DNA of 31,530 bases from Bacillota bacterium (lineage in GTDB: Bacteria; Bacillota; Sulfobacillia; RBS10-35; JAJYVN01). Below, piece after piece: positions 24,668-31,530 of the stretch (within the stretch, counting starts at the first letter, position 1; the number at the start of each line of letters is the position of its first letter). The position numbers and the translations under genes are program-made. The DNA lies in NCBI GenBank assembly GCA_021791995.1, contig JAJYVN010000005.1:1-31530 (forward strand). The letters are read 5' to 3'. Below the pieces are notes generated by a model. The model had not been told where the DNA came from and did not search any database. It saw nothing but the letters and a program-made list of their open reading frames with translations.

Positions 24668-24695
24668 ACAGGGCGGCGCCGAAGACCCGTTGACT

Positions 24696-26006
24696 GTGAG
24701 AGAGAGTGGACCGCACGGCCAGCCGGTACGGTTGGCACTGCTTGGCCTGGGGACCGTGAGCGCCGGAGTGTTGCAGGTTCTCGCGCGCAATCGGGCGGAG
24801 ATCGAGCACCACGTCGGGGGACGTATTGAGGTTGCGCGCATTCTTGTGCGAGATACCGCGAAAGTACGGCGCGTCGAAGTGCCCAGTGACCTGTTGACGA
24901 CGGATGTAAATACGATTCTGAGTGATCCGCGCATTGCGATCGTCGTCGAATTGATGGGTGGTGTCGATCGAGCGTTGTCGTCCATTCAGGCGGCGCTGTT
25001 GGCCGGGAAAGCGGTTGTTACGGCGAATAAGGATGTCATGGCGGAGTTCGATCAGGAGGTGTGGGCCGCGGCGCGCAAGGGCGGCGCTCCCTTGTACTTC
25101 GAAGCTTCGGTCGGTGGGGGGGTGCCGGTTGTTCGCGCGCTGGCGGAGGGGCTCGCCGGCAATCGCATTCACCGTATCGCCGGCATCCTGAATGGAACCA
25201 CGAACTTCATCTTGAGCCGCATGAGTGCAGAGGGGGGGTCGCAGGCGGAAGCCCTGATCACGGCCCAGCTCCACGGCTATGCGGAGGCTGACCCGAGCGC
25301 CGACCTGGACGGGCTGGATGCTGCGCGCAAGATTTCCATCCTGTCCTCGATTGCTTACGCTGCGCCCTGTCATCCCGGGCAGGTCTATCGAGAGGGGATT
25401 CGGGGCATCACGCCTGCGGACATTGAACAGGCCGCGCACATGGGATGGACGATCAAGCTTTTGGCCATCTCGGAGCGGGCCCAAAACCGCGTTACCATGC
25501 GGGTGCACCCAGCGTTTGTGCCGGCGCAGCACCCCCTGGCCGCGGTTGCGGATGCGTTCAACGCCGTATACATCCAGGGGGACCCGATCGGCAAGATGAT
25601 GCTCTACGGTCCAGGGGCCGGTGGCGAGGCGACGGCGAGTGCCGTGGTCGCCGACATTGTTCGGGCGGCGCGGTGGGTTCGCCGTGGGGCAGTCGCTCCA
25701 GAGGGGCCGGTTCGGACCCTGGTGGAGTTTGGGAGTATGGATGACGTTCATTCCCGTTTTTACCTTCGCCTGCGGATTCCTGACCGCGTTGGCGTACTCG
25801 GGCAGATCGCGGGCGCCTTCGGGCGGAATGGCGTCAGCATTCTGTCGGTGTTGCAGACACCTGCGGCAGGTGATAGCGCCGAGTTGGTCATCGTGACGCA
25901 TCAAGTGCGGGAGGATCGGATGCAGAGGGCTGTCGTGGAGGTGGGGACCCTGAATGTCGTTGAACGCGTTGCTTCTGTGATCCGTCTGGCGCCGGAGGAT
26001 CTCTGA
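24696..26006 (+). CDS. hom: Homoserine dehydrogenase
   Basis: A 436-residue enzyme reducing aspartate semialdehyde to homoserine with NAD(P)H. The Rossmann start VRLALLGLGTVSAGVLQVL is followed by VVELMGGVDRALSSIQAALLAGKAVVTANKDVMAE, the signature SVGGGVPVVRALAEGLAGNRIHRIAGILNGTTNFIL, and DPSADLDGLDAARKISIL with the catalytic Lys. The C-terminal ACT domain (about 350-436) starts at SRFYLRLRIPDRVGVLGQIAGAF, so feedback control by threonine is likely. GTG 24696 or TTG 24690 gives the expected start; no strong Shine-Dalgarno is visible for either. TGA overlaps the lysC ATG by one base. Confidence 0.95.
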   Translation: MRESGPHGQPVRLALLGLGTVSAGVLQVLARNRAEIEHHVGGRIEVARILVRDTAKVRRVEVPSDLLTTDVNTILSDPRIAIVVELMGGVDRALSSIQAALLAGKAVVTANKDVMAEFDQEVWAAARKGGAPLYFEASVGGGVPVVRALAEGLAGNRIHRIAGILNGTTNFILSRMSAEGGSQAEALITAQLHGYAEADPSADLDGLDAARKISILSSIAYAAPCHPGQVYREGIRGITPADIEQAAHMGWTIKLLAISERAQNRVTMRVHPAFVPAQHPLAAVADAFNAVYIQGDPIGKMMLYGPGAGGEATASAVVADIVRAARWVRRGAVAPEGPVRTLVEFGSMDDVHSRFYLRLRIPDRVGVLGQIAGAFGRNGVSILSVLQTPAAGDSAELVIVTHQVREDRMQRAVVEVGTLNVVERVASVIRLAPEDL

Positions 26007-27265
26007 TGCGCATTGTGGTACAAAAGTTTGGCGGAAGTTCCCTTTCGACCGTGGATCACATCCGACGTGTGGCAGAGCGTGTGGCGGCGACTCGATCCCT
26101 TGGTCCGAACGTGGTGGTGGTGGTCTCGGCCATGGGGGACACGACGGACCACCTGCTTGGGCTGATGCGCGCCCTTGGCACGCGGGTCCCGCCGCGTGAA
26201 TTGGACGCATTGCTCGCAACCGGGGAGCAGGTTTCGACTGCGTTGCTGGCCGCAGCGCTTCAGATCATTGGGTGCCCCGCGCGCTCTTTCACGGGATGGC
26301 AGGCGGGCATCACGACCGATAGGGTGGCAGGGAAGGCTCGGATCGTTGCGGTGGACACAGCTCGGCTGCGCGGCGCGCTTGAGGCTGGGTGGGTGCCGGT
26401 GGTGGCCGGGTTCCAGGGGATCTCGCCGGACGGGGACGTTACCACCCTCGGGAGGGGCGGCTCCGATACAACGGCGGTGGCGCTGGCGGCGGTACTGCAG
26501 GCCGAAGCGTGTGAGATCTTTAGTGATGTTGAGGGCGTCTATACAGCTGATCCAAGGGTCGTTTCTGAGGCACGGCGTATTCCGATCATTGCTTATGATG
26601 AGATGATGGAGATTGCGCACTTGGGCGCGCAGGTGCTCCAGATCCGCGCGGTCGAATGCGCGGCCATGAACGGGGTGACGATTACGGCTCGCTCGACGTT
26701 CACGGACGGGTCGGGTACACGGATCACCTCAGCGGAGGAGATGGCGAAGATGCGAGGGGGCGGATTTGTGGAGAGTGGCGCCGTGGCCCGGGCCGTGGCG
26801 CATGATCGCGACGTCGCGAAACTGGCCCTATGCGGGGTGCCGGACCGGCCGGGTATCGCGATGCGTGTCTTTCAAGCCCTTGCAGAGCGGAATGTTAATG
26901 TGGATATGATCATTCAGAGTCAGAGCCGGGACGGCAAGAACGATATTGCCTTCACAGTCGCGGGGGACGATCTGGAAGCGGCGCGTGAGGCCTTGGAAGT
27001 GGTGAGTGCCGTTGTTGGTGCGGATGCTACGCTGGCAGCGGCCGGCTTCGGCAAGGTTTCCCTCATTGGCGCCGGGATGGCAAGCCATCCCGGGGTGGCT
27101 GGTACGATGTTTGCCGCTCTTGCGGAGGAAGGCATCAACATCGACATGATTAGCACCTCCGAAATCAAGATCAGTTGCTTGGTGGAGCAGGGGGCCATTG
27201 ATCGGGCTGTGCGGTCGGTTCACCGAGCCTTTGGCTTGGACCGCCCGGAGACGGGGTCCGCTTGA
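26006..27265 (+). CDS. lysC: Aspartate kinase with two ACT domains
   Basis: A 419-residue enzyme phosphorylating aspartate, the first step to Lys, Met and Thr. The kinase domain shows VVQKFGGSSLS (5-15), VVVSAMGDTTDHL, VAGFQGISPDGDVTTLGRGGSDTTAVALAA and EIFSDVEGVYTADPRVV. Two C-terminal ACT domains (about 265-340, ALCGVPDRPGIAMRVFQAL; and 345-419, VSLIGAGMASHPGVAGTMFAAL) imply allosteric control by lysine and/or threonine. ATG 26006 has GGAGG inside hom, 8 bases upstream, giving translational coupling. An internal start, listed separately, may give a second subunit. Confidence 0.96.
   Translation: MRIVVQKFGGSSLSTVDHIRRVAERVAATRSLGPNVVVVVSAMGDTTDHLLGLMRALGTRVPPRELDALLATGEQVSTALLAAALQIIGCPARSFTGWQAGITTDRVAGKARIVAVDTARLRGALEAGWVPVVAGFQGISPDGDVTTLGRGGSDTTAVALAAVLQAEACEIFSDVEGVYTADPRVVSEARRIPIIAYDEMMEIAHLGAQVLQIRAVECAAMNGVTITARSTFTDGSGTRITSAEEMAKMRGGGFVESGAVARAVAHDRDVAKLALCGVPDRPGIAMRVFQALAERNVNVDMIIQSQSRDGKNDIAFTVAGDDLEAAREALEVVSAVVGADATLAAAGFGKVSLIGAGMASHPGVAGTMFAALAEEGINIDMISTSEIKISCLVEQGAIDRAVRSVHRAFGLDRPETGSA
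26734..27265 (+). other. Candidate internal translation start for a LysC beta subunit
   Basis: Within lysC an AGCGGAGGAG stretch (26731-26740) precedes two in-frame ATG codons, at 26741 (codon 246) and 26750 (codon 249). The second is at good spacing. Initiation there would give a 171-residue polypeptide made only of the two ACT domains, as in the alpha2-beta2 aspartokinases of Bacillus subtilis and Corynebacterium, where the small subunit starts at about the same residue. That this happens here is inference. Confidence 0.45.
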
Positions 27266-27380
27266 GCACGGCCGACCGGATCCTGGCAGTGCTGCCGCCC
27301 GTTCGAACCGCGCCGCTGCAGGGGAGCAGGGATTAAAACCGAAGACTCTGTAGGCGGATCTGGATCGAGGGGGGGGTTCT

Positions 27381-27704
27381 ATGGCACGCGTGATGAAACT
27401 GACGGATGGCACGTTCGGCGACGTGGTCTTTCACAGCCAAACCGCTGTGTTGGTCGAGTTCTGGTCACCCTCCGCCCAGAACCAGCTATCGGACCGTTTT
27501 GCACTCCTGGAGGCGGTTGCGGTAGAGTGCGGCGATCGCATACGTGTCATGCGTCTCGACGTGGACGAGAATCCCGTGGCTCCGATGGTGTATGGGGTGA
27601 ACCGGTTGCCTCGAGCTGTCCTCTTTCGCCAGGGTGAGGAGATTGCGCGTTGGGGTAGCTCCTTGCGCAAGGAGGAAGTGCTGGCACGGCTTGAACCAGC
27701 ATAG
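27381..27704 (+). CDS. Thioredoxin-fold protein lacking the CxxC active site
   Basis: A 107-residue protein with the thioredoxin layout: beta-1 (RVMKLTDGTFGDVV), the central strand AVLVEFWSPSA, VDENPVAPMVYGV and the cis-Pro region NRLPRAVLFRQGEEIARW. In thioredoxin FWAEWCGPC the two cysteines are at 32 and 35; the aligned segment here is FWSPSAQNQ, so both are gone (Ala and Gln). The only Cys is elsewhere (VECGD). Redox activity is therefore not expected; a scaffold or binding role is possible (inference). ATG 27381 is preceded by GAGGGGGGG. It lies 115 bases after lysC and 28 bases before argG. Confidence 0.8.
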   Translation: MARVMKLTDGTFGDVVFHSQTAVLVEFWSPSAQNQLSDRFALLEAVAVECGDRIRVMRLDVDENPVAPMVYGVNRLPRAVLFRQGEEIARWGSSLRKEEVLARLEPA

Positions 27705-27732
27705 CGGTGCCCGATGATGGGGAGGCCTTGGG

Positions 27733-28950
27733 TTGAACGCGGATCGGTGCATTGTGCTCGCATATTCCGGCGGGCTTGACACTTCAGTGGCGATCCCTTG
27801 GTTGGCGGAGACTTACGGTGGGCGAATTGTCGCAATGTGTTGCGACCTGGGACAGGGCGATGACATGGAGGCGGTTCGTGCAAAGGCGCTGGCTTCCGGC
27901 GCAGCCGACTGTGTGGTCGTCGATGCAAAGGACGAGTTTGTGCGCGACTTCGCCTTTCCCGTTCTGCGCGCCGGCGCCGTATATGAAGAAAAGTACCTGC
28001 TCGGCACCTCCTTCGCCCGGCCCTGCATCGCGCGGCACTTGGTGGAGGTTGCGCGGCGCGAAGGGGCATACGCGGTTGCTCACGGGGCGACGGGGAAGGG
28101 AAACGACCAGGTCCGCTTTGAACTCGGCGTCAAGGCCCTTGCCCCCGATCTGCAGGTCATCGCCCCCTGGCGCGAGTGGCCTATCCGTTCCCGCGAGGAT
28201 GCTATGGCCTATGCCGAGCGCAAAGGGGTGCCCGTGCCGGTCACCCCGCGTCAGCCCTACAGCCGAGACCAGAATCTCTGGCACATCAGTCACGAGGGGG
28301 GTGTGCTCGAAGATCCAGCACAGTCGGCGCCGGAGGACGTTTTGCGGATGAGCGTCTCTCCGGAAAAAGCGCCCGCAGAGGCTGAGATGATCTCAATTGC
28401 TTGGGAGACCGGCATTCCGGTGGCCGTGGACGGGGAACGCCTGTCGCCGGTGGGTGTCCTCCAGACGCTCAACGCCCGGGCCGGGCGCCATGGCGTTGGC
28501 ACGGTGAGCCTCGTGGAGAATCGGCTGGTGGGCATGAAGTCGCGGGGGGTGTATGAGACACCGGGCGGAACGGTGCTGTATGAAGCACACCGCGCCCTGG
28601 AGTCCCTGGTACTGGATCGGGCCACGGCCCACTTCAAGGAGCATGTGGCGTTGCGGTATGCAGAGTTGGTGTATGATGGCTTTTGGTTTACGCCCCTGCG
28701 GGAGGCACTGGATGCCTTTGTCAACCAAACACAGCAGCCGGTTACCGGAGAAGTCCGCGTTCGGCTGTATCGCGGGAGGGCCGATGCGGTCGGGGTGGAG
28801 AGTCCCTATTCGCTCTATGACGCCACCCTGGCGACGTTTGGCGCCGATGTCTCCTTCCGGCACGAAGATGCTCGCGGATTCATCACGCTTCTGGGTCTTC
28901 CGTTGCAGGTGCAAGCGCGCCTCCGCGAGCGCTTGCGCGAGCAGTCCTAG
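27733..28950 (+). CDS. argG: Argininosuccinate synthase
   Basis: A 405-residue ATP-dependent ligase joining citrulline and aspartate. The P-loop-like PP motif AYSGGLDTSVA is near residues 10-20; GTSFARPCIARHLVEVA, HGATGKGNDQVRFEL, WHISHEGG and PGGTVLYEAHRALESL are all family signatures. TTG 27733 is supported by GGGGAGG 7 bases upstream. It ends 67 bases before argH, with an intrinsic terminator in between. Confidence 0.97.
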   Translation: MNADRCIVLAYSGGLDTSVAIPWLAETYGGRIVAMCCDLGQGDDMEAVRAKALASGAADCVVVDAKDEFVRDFAFPVLRAGAVYEEKYLLGTSFARPCIARHLVEVARREGAYAVAHGATGKGNDQVRFELGVKALAPDLQVIAPWREWPIRSREDAMAYAERKGVPVPVTPRQPYSRDQNLWHISHEGGVLEDPAQSAPEDVLRMSVSPEKAPAEAEMISIAWETGIPVAVDGERLSPVGVLQTLNARAGRHGVGTVSLVENRLVGMKSRGVYETPGGTVLYEAHRALESLVLDRATAHFKEHVALRYAELVYDGFWFTPLREALDAFVNQTQQPVTGEVRVRLYRGRADAVGVESPYSLYDATLATFGADVSFRHEDARGFITLLGLPLQVQARLRERLREQS

Positions 28951-28958
28951 GCTTGCGC
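28935..28958 (+). other. Hairpin overlapping the argG stop codon
   Basis: GCGCGAGC (28935-28942) pairs with GCTTGCGC (28951-28958), one G-U pair, around a loop holding the TAG stop. It immediately precedes the argG-argH terminator hairpin and could influence its folding. Confidence 0.35.
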
Positions 28959-28969
28959 GGAGCGGATTT

Positions 28970-29002
28970 CGCCTTCGGCTGGACCGGAGGCGTTCTCTTT
29001 TT
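28970..29002 (+). terminator. Intrinsic terminator between argG and argH
   Basis: A 9-base stem (28970-28978 with 28984-28992, one G-U pair), loop CTGGA, then TTCTCTTTTT (28993-29002). The U-tract runs directly into the argH Shine-Dalgarno (GGAGGGG, 29003-29009). It is a convincing rho-independent terminator or attenuator placed inside the argGH operon. Confidence 0.75.
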
Positions 29003-29017
29003 GGAGGGGAAGCAGCC

Positions 29018-30403
29018 GTGCCAGGGCAAGGCTTGTGGAGTGGCAGGTTGGGAGATGGCGGTGGAGCGAAGGCTGGTGGATTTACCGCGTCGATTGGTTT
29101 TGACCGCCGCCTGTTTCGACAGGACATCGCCGGAAGCCGGGCGCATGTGCGCATGCTGGCGCGGGTCCACATACTGACAGCGAACGAGGCAGAGACCCTG
29201 CTCCAGGGCCTGGATCAGGTGCAGCAGGAGTTTGAACAGGGCTCCTTCCCATACCGGATTGAGTTGGAGGATCTGCACCTCAACATTGAGCACCGACTGG
29301 GTGAACTCATTGGTCCTGTGGCGGGTAAATTGCATACCGCTCGCAGCCGCAACGATCAGGTTGCGCTTGACATGCACCTCTATGTTAAGGAGGAGGCCAG
29401 GCGTCTGTCCCTGGGCGTGCGCGACCTGCAGCGGGCCCTCGTCGGACAGGCGCAAGGTCATCGGTCGCTCTTGATGCCCGGGTACACCCACCTGCAACAC
29501 GCCCAACCTGTCCTCTTTGCCCATCACCTGCTCGCATACTTCTTCATGCTGCAGCGGGACCGTGAGCGGCTTTGGGCTGTGGTGCAGCGTGCCGACCGTT
29601 CCCCTTTGGGAGCAGCCGCGCTTGCGGGCACCTCGCATCCGGTGGATCCGGTGTTGGTAGCTCACGACCTGGGGCTGGGAGGCATCTATCCCAACAGTAT
29701 GGATGCGGTCTCGGATCGGGATTTTGTCCTGGAGCTCTTGGCCGCTCTGGCGATCGTAATGGTGCACACCAGCCGACTAGGGGAGGAGATCGTGCTCTGG
29801 TCGACACGGGAGTTTGGTTTCATCGAGTTGGATGATGCCTTCTCGACCGGGTCGTCCATCATGCCTCAGAAGAAGAACCCGGACGTGGCAGAGCTCGCTC
29901 GCGGCAAGGCGGGTCGCGTCTTCGGTGACCTCGTCGGGCTCCTGACGGCCATGAAGGGCCTGCCGCTGGCCTACCACAGCGACATGCAGGAGGACAAGGA
30001 GGCTCTGTTTGACGCGGTGGATACCAGTGCGGCGGTATTGGCCGCGTTGGCCGGAATGGTGACGACCCTGCGCCCTCGGCCGGAGCGGATGGTGGGTGCC
30101 CTTTCGGGTGACTTTTCCGGTGTCACGGATCTGGCGGACGCCCTCAGTCGTGAGGGCGTCCCCTTTCGCGAGGCACACGGCATCGTGGGGCGCTTAGTGC
30201 GCCTGTGTCTCGACCGAGGCTGCCTCCCCCAAGACCTCTCGGATCCGGACCTCGCCGCATTGCATCCCCGTCTGCGACGGGATTTGTTGCCGATCATCGA
30301 GCCTACCAACGTTGTCGCAAGCCGCCGCTCACCGGGGGGAACCGCCCCGGGCCGCGTGGAGGAGCAACTGCAAGAGGCGGCGCGCCTCCTCGAGGAGGAC
30401 TGA
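29018..30403 (+). CDS. argH: Argininosuccinate lyase
   Basis: A 461-residue fumarase/aspartase-superfamily lyase cleaving argininosuccinate to arginine and fumarate. Signatures are IEHRLGELIGPVAGKLHTARSRNDQVALDMHLY, MPGYTHLQHAQPVLFAHHLLAY, and the catalytic-loop signature GSSIMPQKKNPD near residue 278. GTG 29018 with GGAGGGG 8 bases upstream is the start; the frame stays open leftwards through argG but in a non-homologous frame. The N-terminus has about 20 Gly-rich residues before TASIGFDRRLFRQDIAGSRAHVRML. hemL starts 5 bases after its stop. Confidence 0.96.
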   Translation: MPGQGLWSGRLGDGGGAKAGGFTASIGFDRRLFRQDIAGSRAHVRMLARVHILTANEAETLLQGLDQVQQEFEQGSFPYRIELEDLHLNIEHRLGELIGPVAGKLHTARSRNDQVALDMHLYVKEEARRLSLGVRDLQRALVGQAQGHRSLLMPGYTHLQHAQPVLFAHHLLAYFFMLQRDRERLWAVVQRADRSPLGAAALAGTSHPVDPVLVAHDLGLGGIYPNSMDAVSDRDFVLELLAALAIVMVHTSRLGEEIVLWSTREFGFIELDDAFSTGSSIMPQKKNPDVAELARGKAGRVFGDLVGLLTAMKGLPLAYHSDMQEDKEALFDAVDTSAAVLAALAGMVTTLRPRPERMVGALSGDFSGVTDLADALSREGVPFREAHGIVGRLVRLCLDRGCLPQDLSDPDLAALHPRLRRDLLPIIEPTNVVASRRSPGGTAPGRVEEQLQEAARLLEED

Positions 30404-30407
30404 ATCC

Positions 30408-31530
30408 GTGCGAGGGGATCTTTGGCCCCGGTCGCTACAGCGCATCCCTGGCGGTGTCAATAGTCCGGTGCGCAGCTTCACTGCGGTGGGCGGGACGCCT
30501 GTGTTTATGGCGCGTGGCTCCGGTCCCTTTGTCTGGGATGTGGACGGCCAATGTTATGTGGATCTCTGTCTGAGTTGGGGCGCTCTTCCACTCGGGCATG
30601 CCCATCCCGACGTGGTGGCGGCGGTTTGCCGTGCTGCGGAGATGGGGACCACCTTCGGGACCGCCACCGAGGGCGAGGTGGAATTGGCTGAGCTCGTGTC
30701 CTCGGCCATGCCATCCGTTGAGATGCTTCGACTCTGCAGTTCGGGGACCGAGGCCGTCATGAGCGCGATCCGCTTGGCCCGTGCGTTCACCGGGCGGTCC
30801 AAGATTCTCAAATTCGCAGGCGGGTATCACGGCCACGCGGACAGCCTGCTGGTGCAGGCCGGTTCGGGTGCACTCACCGGTGGTGTGCCATCGAGCCCGG
30901 GTGTCACCCGTGCGGTTTCGGGTGACACCCTCGTATGCCCATACAACGATCTGGATGCGGTGGAGGAGATTTGCGCTGCATGGGGCACCGACATCGCGGC
31001 GATCATCGTCGAGCCCGTGGCGGCCAACATGGGGTTGGTGGCGCCTGTGCCCGGCTTCCTGCAGGCCCTCCGTCGGGTCGTCGATCGTGTTGGCGCCCTG
31101 TTGATCTTTGATGAGGTCATCACGGGGTTTCGGCTTGGATGGGGAGGGGCCCAGGCAATGTTCGACGTCCGAGCCGACCTCACCTGTCTGGGCAAGGTCT
31201 TGGGTGGGGGCATGCCCCTCGCCGGTTACGGAGGGCGGACGGATATCATGCGACAGGTGGCCCCGTCTGGCCCGGTTTATCAGGCGGGGACCTTGAGCGG
31301 TAACCCGGTCGCGGTCGCGGCGGGACTGGCGACGCTGCGGCTTTTGCAGCGGCCCGGAGTCTATGTGGACCTGGCAGCGCGGACAGTTGCCCTTTCGCGA
31401 GAATGGCAGTCGGCGGCGGATCGTGCGGGGATATCGTGTAGCGTTGTTCACACTGCCTCCCTCTTGACCCCCTTCTTTCGCGCAGAGGCCCCGACAGCAT
31501 TAGGGGAGGTTCTGCAGAGCGACGTGATGG
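30408..31530 (+). CDS. hemL: Glutamate-1-semialdehyde 2,1-aminomutase, partial
   Basis: 374 complete codons, still open at the right edge; about 55 residues of a normal-length protein are missing. The PLP-dependent enzyme makes 5-aminolevulinate for heme in the C5 pathway. Visible are RIPGGVNSPVRSF, LSWGALPLGHAHPDVV, SSGTEAVMSAIRLARAFTGR, KFAGGYHGHADSLL, LIFDEVITGFR and the PLP lysine in CLGKVLGGGMPLAGYGGR (Lys263). GTG 30408 uses GAGGAGG inside the end of argH, so it is co-translated with argGH. Other heme genes are not in view. Confidence 0.96.
   Translation, partial: MRGDLWPRSLQRIPGGVNSPVRSFTAVGGTPVFMARGSGPFVWDVDGQCYVDLCLSWGALPLGHAHPDVVAAVCRAAEMGTTFGTATEGEVELAELVSSAMPSVEMLRLCSSGTEAVMSAIRLARAFTGRSKILKFAGGYHGHADSLLVQAGSGALTGGVPSSPGVTRAVSGDTLVCPYNDLDAVEEICAAWGTDIAAIIVEPVAANMGLVAPVPGFLQALRRVVDRVGALLIFDEVITGFRLGWGGAQAMFDVRADLTCLGKVLGGGMPLAGYGGRTDIMRQVAPSGPVYQAGTLSGNPVAVAAGLATLRLLQRPGVYVDLAARTVALSREWQSAADRAGISCSVVHTASLLTPFFRAEAPTALGEVLQSDVM

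Noticed and set aside
24174..26219. 681-codon open frame antisense to minE, hom and lysC
   Set aside because: GC-rich shadow frame: the plus strand encodes clear MinE, homoserine dehydrogenase and aspartokinase; the antisense product has low-complexity, Arg/His/Gln-rich sequence without domain.
1..31530. CRISPR array, insertion sequence, integrase, phage or att signals
   Set aside because: No regularly spaced direct repeats, terminal inverted repeats with transposase, or phage-type genes were seen.

Overview
The window is a GC-rich (about 60 % by eye), gene-dense bacterial chromosome segment with many GTG and TTG starts and strong GGAGG-type Shine-Dalgarno sites. Gene content and order (valS, maf, radC, mreB, mreC, mreD, mrdA, then minC, minD, minE, then hom, lysC, then argG, argH, hemL) point to a Gram-positive Bacillota lineage, probably a deep-branching high-GC one of the Sulfobacillus/Thermaerobacter kind. 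The lineage is inferred from gene order and style; there is no rRNA or other phylogenetic marker here to settle it. No tRNA, CRISPR array, insertion sequence or prophage gene was seen.

Layout. Positions 1-1866 (minus strand) hold the start of a secreted lipoprotein that runs off the left edge and a TauE/SafE permease plus DUF1634 membrane protein pair. Positions 2223-6741 (plus strand) hold an accessory carbohydrate-type cluster: two xylose-isomerase-like TIM-barrel proteins, a Gfo/Idh/MocA dehydrogenase and a sulfatase-fold hydrolase whose usual formylglycine cysteine position is threonine. An unannotated 37-codon lysine-rich gene with its own promoter and terminator lies antisense in the middle of that cluster. 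murJ (lipid II flippase) and a NarL-type histidine kinase/response regulator pair follow.

Positions 10758-24470 are the housekeeping and cell-shape core: valS, maf, radC, mreBCD, the elongation transpeptidase PBP2, then minCDE. This core is interrupted between mrdA and minC by a tiny disordered lipoprotein, an APC-like permease and a citrate synthase. MurJ, MreBCD and PBP2 together would move lipid II and direct lateral wall synthesis, and MinCDE would place the division site.

Positions 24696-31530 are biosynthetic: homoserine dehydrogenase and aspartokinase (aspartate family, ATG/TGA overlap), a thioredoxin-fold protein without its redox cysteines, argininosuccinate synthase and lyase (arginine), and hemL (tetrapyrrole), truncated by the right edge.

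Points most worth a second look are the hidden small gene at 5638-5751, the perfect palindrome at 2066-2085 in a divergent promoter region, the threonine sulfatase-fold enzyme and its cluster, the textbook intrinsic terminator placed between argG and argH, the Cys-less thioredoxin and an in-frame internal start in lysC.
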